DNA from: Pieris napi
Taxonomy: Eukaryota; Arthropoda; Insecta; Lepidoptera; Pieridae
NCBI RefSeq assembly: GCF_905475465.1
Contig: NC_062242.1
Span: 6,041,501 to 6,105,500 of the forward strand
Direction of reading: 5' to 3'
DNA length: 64,000 nt
How positions within the stretch are numbered: the stretch's first letter is position 1; each line of letters begins with the position of its first letter. Below the pieces are notes generated by a model. It was not told the DNA's origin, did not search any database, and saw only the letters and a program-made list of their open reading frames with translations. The position numbers and the translations under genes were made by a program. This document shows, in pieces, positions 34,554 through 46,100 of this stretch.

Positions 34554-36134
34554 GTTTATGGCTGATGTTAGTCTAACTTCTAATCACTTTCATATACAAT
34601 CGCAGTTTAAAACTATATTGTAACTCCATATTAGAACACTTTTGAGTGAAATAAATTATTATTTTCACATCAATTTAAATAAATAATAAAAACAAACTAT
34701 CTTGGTTACAAAATCGCGACATATTTTGATAACAATTTACAAGCACAGACCTCAAATGTATCATGTAGTAGAGAAGAAATTGTAGACTACAGACATCGTA
34801 CAAAATGAACATATACCGCGTTCTTACTGGCCACAGATAACAAACGCAAGAAGACATTCTGGACAACACTAATAACCGACAAACGTAATTCAGATTTTAA
34901 ATTAAGGTAATATGCCTAAATAGGCCGGGAGATAGTTACACAAAATAGTTAGTCATTTGTACCAGTATGGCGGGTCTACAGGGGTCTTATTTAGAAATTT
35001 AAAAAAAGAATCTTGATGGTCATAGCGCTGGTACCGGCGGCACAAGCGCGTGGGCGTTAGTCGAACTCGTCGGATTATTTACGACTTTTAAACGATTTGT
35101 TCCACAAAAAATTCTAGTATTTTCCGATAGTCCATAAAAAAAATAAGAGGCGGCAGTGTCATGCCATACTACTCCGGTGTGACTTACAGCCATACCGACG
35201 CGAATGCGATAAAAAAAAATCAACCATTTATACCAGGCTAATTTTTGCACAGTAAATAGTAATTCAATCAAGTGCGAACTTCCGTACCCTCGCATGTCAA
35301 AATGTTTAGTAAAATTTATTGCCATTTTTATGTAGCCATTCCAAAGGGATATTTTTTGTGTAAACAATGTCGTTTAATACACGTAACCAGGTTCCAATGA
35401 TCCAAGTCCTTTATTATTTTGATTTTATTTATTGTTTATTCTTATTAGTATTTTAGATATTTCTTCTTCATCAGTTGTTGCAGTTGGTGTATTCTTAATT
35501 GACTTGTCCCATCATATGGCTTCTGTATAAATTTTGGTATTTTTTAGTTACTCAGACCATGTAGCCGTAGTTATATCATCTTTATTATTTATGTTGGGTA
35601 TCAAGTCCTTTTTGGCATTATCTTCGTTTTAAGCGCCTTTCTTAGTCCAATTTTCCATGTTATTCACCGTTTAGTTTTTCTTTTCCTCCTTCTCTAATCA
35701 ATTTGCAATTAGTAATCTGTTATACTTTTACGGCTTTCTTTACATTTACGTTGTATCAAAAGCTCCTTCCGCTCTTGCAGCAATTGTTTTACTTCTGGAA
35801 GAGTTGCTTATTCTTGTTTTTTTATGCATATTACGACAATATTGTTAAGAGTTATTATAAAAATAAAGTAGGTCATAATTCTTAATACAAAAAAAGGAAA
35901 TTTTGTTATTCATATTTTGATATACTTTACTCAAGCGAAAAAAATTGCATTATACTCATACAAATTTAAAAAAATGTGCATCTCGGGACGCCCGACAGAT
36001 GTGATAATCTAAGTAAAACTATTTTATTCTGTAATGTTCCGAGTATCATCTTCTGCTTCCTTGATCATACTTTTTTTTATAATCACTTTCAAAAACGGTG
36101 ATAGGTTGAGGTTACATCCTCACTGTCAACAGTA
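34554..36134. other. Region upstream of the CACHD1-like gene
   Basis: 1.6 kb without a recognisable gene. It includes the CACHD1-like 5' flank, a moderately GC-rich stretch at 35015-35200 with an open minus-strand frame (35020-35367) of no known family, and AT-rich sequence at 35400-35880 that looks like decayed repeat. Confidence 0.4.
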
Positions 36135-36794
36135 CAACCCGTGCGCGATAAGTTGGGACCTGAGCGCGGTGACGTCACAGTGGCGTGTTTGTACCGTCCG
36201 CAAAAAAGCGAACACAACGAGCAGCCGCCGCGGCTTCGTCTTTGTTTTTTTTTAACCTAATTTATTATGTTACTCAGGGATGATGCTGCTTTTTATCTTA
36301 TCTTTATTTTTTTTACACTATTTGAATACAATAGAATACTATTTAATTATGTATCACAGAAAGTGAAGGAATTTTGTAATGAATAAAAATACAATTTTTA
36401 AGTTTATACATTTATTTTACTCGTATCTATTATTTACAACTGGTCAACAGGTACACAAAACTGTTTGTTCCGTTTTTCGTTTTCAAAAAACTCTAACACT
36501 TTTAGCACGAGGTTTCTTTCTCCGCTATGTAAAGGTTTACCCTTCATAATGATAATAAAAAAAAACTTAACAAGAACTATAACAACAAAAACTACAACAA
36601 CAAAACAATAACACAAACGAAACTAAAAGGATTCCAGAGCGCGTCGTTACGTGACGTAAGCCAGAACGAGACTAAAAATCCTAGTAAAAAACTTGCGATG
36701 CGAACGGTACAATACGGGCGCCATCGGGGAAGTGCAGGGGAAGCGGGCGGGAATCCGCATTCCTAGAAGGTCCCAACTTATCGCGCACGTGTTA
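36135..36794 (-). mobile_element. Internally deleted Tc1/mariner-type element
   Basis: A 660-bp element flanked by TA (36133-36134 and 36795-36796) with inverted termini sharing CGTGCGCGATAAGTTGGG and ending ACCT. The minus strand holds an N-terminal transposase remnant at 36434-36547 (KPLHSGERNLVLKVLEFFEN) resembling the helix-turn-helix start of the IS630-type transposase seen at 13850-15241. A stop follows at 36434 after VPVDQL and the catalytic core is missing. GC-rich ends contrast with an AT-rich middle. Confidence 0.7.
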
Positions 36795-37123
36795 TAGATG
36801 CCTAACGCACAATAAACACTGAGTAGAGAGACATACTTACCTGGGTGTTTAGTCATGATGCCTTAACAGTAGTTTATGTAAAAATTCGTATTAAGGCAAT
36901 TTGATTAATGTATAAAATAATCGTTTAAAATTATTTTTTATCAAAAATCAGATAGGTGCAGAATGTAGCAGTGCGAGCATGTACTATAATATTTAAATAG
37001 TGAATGTAAATAGAATTTCAAATAAGATGCAATTATCACTAATTCAGTCTTTACTGGGTCGCTCGACGAATCACGCGAGATGTGGGATCTAGCTAAGAAT
37101 AGTTAAAACATTTATTACTTACA

Positions 37124-40100
37124 ATGGATAGTGAAAAAGGAAAAAGCGTGGTGTCCGATATTTTTGAAAAGTTCGGAAAATATCAAATAATACAGTACTT
37201 TCTCGCATGCTTGCCGATTGTTTTTGTTTCTATGAATAATGTTAACTATGTTTTTATTGCTGGTGATATTGAATATAGGTAAGAGATATAAATACTAAAA
37301 TTATTATTTTTATCAAATAAAACAATTATTATTGTATAGGCTGCTAAACAGTAAGTATATGAACTAAATTGGCTATTAAATTAGGCATTGCAAATCTGGA
37401 CTAAAGTACCGATTAATATTATTACACTATTATATCTATAATTAAAATAAATAATATTGCAATAAAAATATTATACTGTTGACCTCAGTCTTTCACATAT
37501 ATAAAAGTACAAACTTATGTGTCATAACAATTATTTAACTCATTGAATTAATTAAGTGTTTATTGAAACCACTTTTAATAAATAATTTATTATTCTAATG
37601 AGTTGTTTAGACCTTAGATATACTGCGCGTTTAGTCCGGTTTTTCGTCAACCTTATAAAGACTGGCACAGAATTTGATATTAGTGTGCAGTAACTAAGAA
37701 TTATCTTAAGAAAATACGAAGTTTATAAAATTGTATAGCAGAAATATTGTAATAGATTTTTTTAATTTTCGATATATATGTAGTATTATTATTGCAGATG
37801 CTACATTCCCGAGTGTGAGAACTCAACAACAGAATTCTTAGTGCCATGGTGGCCCGATACGGTTCCGAACAAATGCCTGAAACCGATACTAAAAGACAGT
37901 TTCGCGGTGGGTGATATCTGTACAAACGAAACTTTTACTGATCAATACGAAGACTGTACGAGATGGGTATACGAAAGCAACGATACTGTTGTAGGTGAGG
38001 TATGTGTATATTTAGTTTTGTTGACACCTAAGTATGTTTATTGTTTATGGTTAGATTTATTTCGTAGGAGCAAATATGCTAGAAAATAGCATATGGATAT
38101 TATTTGAGGATTCACGCAGTACATATTGGCTGTAGATACACTAAAGTTAACAAATCTGAAATTACGTTCCGTTACGTTGTTTTTAACTAACACTGCGGAC
38201 TTTTTGTTTTTATGAAGAGACGGACTCCATTCAAACAATTAAAATAAAATAATCACAGCTAGGTCTATAGAATAGGATTCCATAGTTAAAATTAAAATCA
38301 TAGCTTAAAGGTTTTCTACGACTTTCCTTGTGAATACAAACCTATAAAGTCCTTTGTGGCTTAGGTTGTTAGCCTGTACTTTGTAATCACAATAAATTCA
38401 ATATTCGATGTCTAATGAAATACTAATTGCATATGTTAACACCAATAGTAAAGTTTATTGAAAAATATAAAGAAATGTATCTCCCCACGCCCACTGATTT
38501 ATTTTTGATATATTAATTAGGAATACGGGCCTAACACATATATAAAAACAATAAAATGATTAATGTGTGGAAACGCTTTTCATACAGTTTTTCGTAGAAA
38601 GTATTACATAATAGCGTGACCTTAGTAGTGAGTGACAAAAGACCTCAAGTTATATTTTCCTTCAGAATTCAATTATATCCGGACTTGTAAATACGACGTA
38701 CCCTTCCTTGACGTAAATTGGTTTGATTTCGTAATTAATCAAAGCTATAAGATGTATTTTTAATTTGAACGCTTTTATTGCCTTTATAGTCGATGTCATA
38801 GGCATCATAAATTACTATTATAACTTACTAAAGCATCGTTCTACTACTTGTAGTTAAAATGGCCTACTTTAAATAAATATCAATACTTTGCTATTTTATC
38901 TTCTTTTTACTACGTAAGTATTTGTAAGGTTCGCCACCTTATTAGAATGGTAACTCTTGGCATATACCTCGACGATCTAAAGTTCGATTGATAGCAACAA
39001 TGATTGTTTCAGGTTGATAGGTAAAGAGTACAACTGACGAACTCGTTTATACGTACAATAAAACGCAGGCACTTGTCAGTCTTATATGCTGCTTATTGAA
39101 ATCGAGTTATTTTTGAATAAATAGTTCTTATATCGGCGATGCTCAGTTGTGGACCCGCCTATTGGGTTAACGTGGTCTGAACTTAAATGTGTGGCTCAAA
39201 AAAGGAGGCGATTGCGAAGCATTGTTGATCCCCTTTGCCCCACTTAGAAGATATAGGAAAATTATGTTATTAATAACAATGATTTACTATATTTTAGTAT
39301 AAGCATTACAAAAGTCAAAAACATTGTCTATGGCTGGTTGGAATAATGTTTTTGACTTCGAAAATTCCGAAAGAGGAGGTTTTCAATTCGACTTGTAATA
39401 TTTATTTTTGTTGTGTAACAAGCATAGCTCCTTCGTCCATAATCTGATGAATTGATCATATAGTATATTTAAAAAAAAAGAAATAGATATTTATTAGGAT
39501 ATTAACTCAAATGTCTTCTGAAACATTTTAAATTTGTGCCGCCACGTGTCTAGTCTCTTTTAAATCGATGGCTTACTAACCTATATCAATGAGTTCGGCT
39601 TTTCTACAGCGTCAATTACATACGGACACTAACCTTTGACGTTCGACTTTATATAGTACTTACTACCCTAAGTACAAGAAACATCTTCCCATTATTGGTA
39701 ATCCTTATAATTATTATTGATTAAAATATGGCATTGAGTTAGCCATCGACAGTAATTGATTCGATTATTACAAATCGTTTGACCCAATATGCAAAAGCAC
39801 TAATTGCGATTCTTAATACGTTCAATTTTATTAATCGAAAAGGTAAATGCATGCAACATAAATCTATCAGTGCAGACAGTGTTGACGTAGTGGCTTCAGC
39901 GTGCGACTCTCGAGGAAATCGACATGTCTCACATCCAAATTTGACATGTGTCAGGTGTCAGACAGAAGGCTGAACACCCACTTGTTTATGAAACACACAT
40001 GATCAAAGAAACGGATGCAATCAGAGAGAAAGGCCCTTAAAGGGTTGTAGTCGCACTGGATTATTATTATTATAAAAATATTAGGACAACTTTCTAAATT

Positions 40101-43100
40101 ATCTAAAAAATAATTAATGTATCAACAAGATCAACATAAAATTGCGATCAAGAATGTAGGTAATTATTGAGAAATCAGTCAATTCAATAATATGTACTTA
40201 GTGTTAAGTATTTTACTACTATAGTACGCTAAGATTGTTAATTAATTTTAATTAATTACTTAATTTTCAGAAGACATTTGTTATATTTTTTTTACGTGAA
40301 TTATTTTAACAACAGAATGCTACAATAAGATATAGGATTTATATTTGTTTTTCTAAACAAATCCCACGACTAGACATGATATATCGATAATAGAATGTTA
40401 TAAAAGTATAATATAAGAAATCTCCTGGAACATGTCAGTTATATTTTAAATCCAACTTGATGGTGATGCGGGCTACAAGCCATAAACGACAATATTCTTT
40501 AATTATTCACGAGCCAGAGGCAGTAGGGCTCCCCGTCTCTCGTCTTCACCTGCCCTGCGATTCTGTAACTCACTTTTCGAACTCACACAGCGGTTTTCGC
40601 ATCGGCGGTCGCTCTCAAATCAGTCGTGAAGCAGTAATTTTATGATTTGGCATTGTGATAAACAATAAACTACAAGCTCCCACATTTTCAGAATGCCAAA
40701 TCATAAAATGACTGCTGCACGACTGATTTGAGAGCGACCGCCGATGCGAAAACCGCTGTGTGAGTTCGAAAAGTGAGTTACAGAATCGCAGGGCTGTTCT
40801 GTTAACATGTTTTACAAATTGTAAGATTTTACACCAAAAACTTCCAGGTGCGACCTAGCCGTCTTCGATACGTTAGCTAATTCGATCGCCTCGAAATTGC
40901 TAGCACATATTCACACAAACATTTGCACAGGTTTCTTACAAAAATTACGACTTTTAGCAATTACCATAATTCCAGTATAAACCAGCATAGCATAGCTATT
41001 TATGTTGAGTTAATTAAAAAGTGTCGTAATAATATATTATTTCAGTTGGATATGGCATGTGAGCCATGGAGAACGAATTTCATTGGAATGACTCGAAACA
41101 TAGGAATGGCTGTCTCCATGGTTATAATTGGATGGCTTTGTGATAGGTAAGTGCTTTCTATTAAACATTAAATTTTTATAAACAGTGTAAGAATCGATTA
41201 CCCCATTTAGGAAACCTTTGAATTGCGTAATTTTCACAGAAATTTTTCTGTAAATTAAAATAATTTAAAAACTATATAGCCTTACGCTAAACCGACGTTA
41301 ATTTATTTATTATATATAGCATATAACACGAAAAAATGTGCGACACGACACCGGTCGTTAATAATTCAAGAGTTACCTACGGAGATTAATTAATTAAAAA
41401 TCTTGTTAAGGCGCGATTATGTAACGGTTTTTTAACCACCTTCCTGTAAGATCTTATTGCAAGACAAGATCAACGTAAAATTGCGATCAAGAATGTTGGT
41501 AATTATTGAGAAATCAGTCAATTAAATAATATGTACTTAGTGTTAAGTATTTTACTACAATTATATACTTAGATTGTTTAAATATTAAAAACTAGCAATG
41601 CAGCTGTTTATTATGTTCAGCACGAGTTTAATAGCCTAAAGCTTTCGTCGATAAATCGACTCGAGTAATATTTTTTTAGTTAAACATGTGGTACCGCGGA
41701 CTTTTTAGCAGATATTAATATCATCTATAAAACTGTAGTACATCACTTTGTTCTATTGTTTAGTTTTCGCAGCGTACGCGATTTAGGATTTTTATTTGTC
41801 GTTTTCACACCTTTGCATTGGTCACACTCCCGTAATTTCATACAGAACCTTTTTTTAAATATTCTATAGCTTATGTTCATCATCAGGTTGTAAAGGTGAA
41901 TGGAAAGGTTAAATCAGTTATAAATATCACTAGTACACATTGATATCATAACATTTAATGTACTGTAAATTAAGTAAATACTGAGTTCGTTTGTATATGG
42001 GTTTTTCTTATCAATGCAACTTGTATTATTTACCGTAAGTAATTCTCCATTGTAGATATAAAGCTTTATGGTTATTACATCTATCTTATAAAGTTTATTG
42101 ACTCGGAAATCACGTTAACAAGGGATTTCCGCCACATTGCATTTTATGTAGGTAGGTTCTTCATATAATCTTATTATTATATGATTATAAGCATATTATT
42201 TTTTTGCGTGTTGATCTAAACCGCACTTCTACAGGGCGACTTATTAAAAAAATTAAATTCTCAAATGATAATTTTTCGTTTCACCTTCCCGCCATAATGT
42301 AGGTATGTCACATATACCGCGCGGAAAATATTAGAACCGTAAACCAGTCAAATTTTCAGTGAACTATACACAGCTTGTAAGGCAGACAAGACTAATCATT
42401 TACTTGCCTAATATCGTGACCCATGTAATGCTCCGGGACATAACATTTACTTCTAAATCTTAGTATTATGTTATTAGAAAGCATATTTTTAATTATTAAA
42501 ATTCTTCCAGGATTGGACGGAAACCAGCGCTCATTATTTGTTCGTTAGGCGTGTTTTTGGGAAACTTTAAAACCATGGCGAAGTCTTATAATTTGTATAT
42601 ATTTTTTGAGTTTATAGAATCGTCGATGACTGGTGGAGCCTATACTGCCGCTACAGTTCTAAGTAAGTATTTCTATTCTATCTCCACTAGAAAGAAAATT
42701 ATATATAAGCCCATTTGAAAGAAAAACGATGACGCTACAATCTTTTAAGGCTGGGCGTCAGATATTTTTATAATATGTTTTTCCTATTAAGCAAGTACGT
42801 GATCAATCTTCTGATCACGTCGTTGAGTTTTTTGGTCTAAGTCCATTGGTGCTCAGCCGAGGTTTGAGTCTACGACCTCAGGGATGAAACCACTAGATTA
42901 GCTCTGCACTGATCTATGCTGCCAATAAATGTTGTTAAGTAGAATTGTAAACCTACTGCAGTTTTTATAATGCGCTTAAATATTATATAATGAGAGTTTC
43001 AGTAGGCGTAAAACTATTACTTATTTTAAATAATACATTTCAGTGATTGAAATCGGTGGAAAGAAGACGAGATTCTTAGCTGGCGTATTATTCGCGTATG

Positions 43101-46100
43101 CGATATATATGGGAGAAGCAATATTCGCATGCATTGCGATGTTTGTGCCATACTGGAAACATTTATTATACATAATGTGTTCACCATCTTTAATATTCTT
43201 ATCCTATTTCGTATTATTAAAAGAGAGCCCGCGCTGGCAAATACTTAACCGGAGAACAGAAAACGCCAAGAAGACGCTGCGAAAAATTGCTGGAATGAAT
43301 AAAATTAATGTCAATTTAGATTATTTAGATACGATAAATGAAGATATATTAAAACAATCTAATAAAGCCAAAACTAAAAGAGAAGGTTACGTCGCAGTGT
43401 TAAAATCAAAAGAGTTGATGAAGAGGTTGCTAGTGGCTGCATTTTGTAGATTCGCAGTTAGTTTTATATACTATGGACTTATTGTGAATTCTGTGTATCT
43501 GCCTGGAAATAAATATACAAACTTTTTATTAGCTGCTGTTATGTCTTTTCCCGGTGAAATAGTTTCTATGTATTTCATGAATAAGGTCGGACGGAAATTG
43601 CCTTTGTGCTTCGGGTATGTGATATGTGCTGCCGCGAATATAGCCAGTGCATATACTCCTGAAGGTAAATATGTTAAATTAATTCAATTTGTAAATTATT
43701 AGTAAGTTATTCGAATCAAACGGCAACTTTATGCATTGCATATGCAGTATGCATGAGTGATTTAGTCTAATATTTTAGGTCCTAAATTGGAACTCTTGCG
43801 CACGCTAGGTTTTCGCTTTTGTTCGATCACCACTTGTTTATGAAGGAAAACCTTTTATGATTGTTTAATATTATTATATTTCAAGGCAACCTTATCCGCC
43901 AACAACTTATAACAATTATTGTTTTATCGACAATTGAACCCAGAACTTCCGAACTGTATTTTAACGACTAAGACGTGGAGGCGGTGGAAATAAAATACTT
44001 GAATAGACATATATTTATAGAGGGAATTTTATTTTAGAATTTATTTGATTGCTAAACGAACGAGTTCGAAGTTCACGAGTAACGGAGTCCAAGACTTAGC
44101 GCAAACCCTAACTCTCGTACTTATATGAAAATCGAGTTTGAACCGTATTCTTAGAACACTAGTTGCGTATAAAAATATATCTTAATTAAAAGTAAAATTA
44201 TCCATGGGTTATAAACAATTGTCGCTTGTTTTCGTTATTTTATTTTACACACAATAATTAAACTGTATATTTATTTATCATTAATATTTTTAGATTACAT
44301 CGGTGTCAAGATAACGTTATTCCTCATCGGAAAGTTACTAGTGGCCGCCTGCTATACTGGCATCGCTACTTATACAATGGAGCTCTTTCCCACTAGCGTT
44401 AGAGGATCGCTACTAGGCTTTTGCACTTTGGCTTCTTGTGCTGGAAGCACCTTGGCGCCTTTGTCTTCCATGCTGGTAATAGTATTTAAAATGCTTTTAT
44501 AATCTTTTTCATTAATTACATTGGCAATTTTGAAAAAGATTTGTTTCAAGTAGCCAATTAACAAAAAATAAGACTACATCTTTATACATATAATTCTTCT
44601 GTGAGTGTGTATGTCACTGAACTTCTCTCAAACGACTGGACCGATTTTGTTGAAATTTTTTGTGTGTGTTCAAGGGGATCTGGGAATGGTTTAGATTCAC
44701 AAATCAGCCCACCAGATGGCGCTGCAGTCGGTACTTTCATACTTTGCTTTACTAATTGCTTGAGATATCATGCAGGACAACGTCTGTCGGGTCCACTAGT
44801 ATACGTATATTATTGTAAAGCGGGCCAAAGACGGACCGCATGTTGCAGCCGATACCGACTGCTTTAAGCGGTCGCAGCACGGCGATCTGCACTTTCCATA
44901 CTAAATTCATATACACGGACCGCTCGAGCAGTTCCTGAGCAAACCGCATATTGCAGTCGGTCTTCATTACAACATGCGGTCCGTCTATGGCCCGCTTTAC
45001 TTGAATCTAATATGAAGAGTTATAACACTCGAACGAATTATACGAGACATGTAATTACATCGGACAATCTACAGAAGTGGTGAAGAACTTATACTATGTA
45101 ATGATATATCAGTTTTACATTCCGACCCATTGGTGCCGACGATATAGTGAGGATATTTAGAACCATAGATATTAAGAACACTACCGATCTTTGGGGTATT
45201 TCTGTAAAAATAATTAGTAGCATAATTGATGTAATTGCTCCCCATCTAGCTATAATTTTCAACAATTGTATTAAAAGTGGCGAGTTTCCCGATCTAATGA
45301 AACATAGTAAAGTCATTCCATTATTTAAAGCAGGTAGTATGTCCGACCCCAGTAACTTTAGACCAATTTCCGTACTACCTACTTGTAGTAAAATATTTGA
45401 AAAAATTATATTAAATCAACTGGTAAGTCATTTTAACGTAAACAAATTATTACATAATAATCAGTTCGGTTTTACCAAGGGTCGCTCGACAGCCGATGCC
45501 GGTGTTGAGTTATATAGATATATAATTAAGGCTTGGGAGGAGTCGCATGACGCTTTAGGTGTTTTCTGCGACTTATCCAAAGCATTTGATTGTGTCCAAC
45601 ACGAGACCTTAATCGGGAAACTCCGCCATTATGGCATCAAGAATACCGCACTGAATCTTCTGACTTCCTATTTACACGGAAGAACTCAGAAGGTTGAAGT
45701 GAATGGTAAGAGGTCCTCTGGGTCGGCAGTAGATATGGGGGTACCACAGGGCTCAATTCTTGGCCCTTTCCTCTTTCTTGTTTATATAAATGATCTACCT
45801 TTCATGGTAGAGAGAAAACATCAGATAGTTTTGTTTGCTGATGACACGTCCTTGATTTTTAAAATCAAACGACAAATAACAAATTTTGACGATGTGAACA
45901 ATGCTCTGTCTTCGATTGTCCATTGGTTTAGTATGAATAACCTTCTACTTAATGCAAAAAAGACAAAATGCATTAAATTTTGTGCAAAAAATTCAAGGAT
46001 TATGGATACTAGACCAATTATAAACGGTGAGGAATTGAATCTGGATGATACAACTGTATTTCTCGGAATCACCATGGATTCAAAACTTCAGTGGTCCCCT

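Noticed and set aside
35020..35367. Minus-strand open frame of 115 residues upstream of the CACHD1-like gene
   Set aside because: No recognisable domain, no splice context and a low-complexity F/K run; not enough support for a gene.
36434..36616. Possible small membrane protein (VVVVFVVIVLVKFFF start)
   Set aside because: The Val/Phe run comes from a low-complexity AAC repeat on the other strand; the rest is a transposase N-terminus inside a TA-flanked element.
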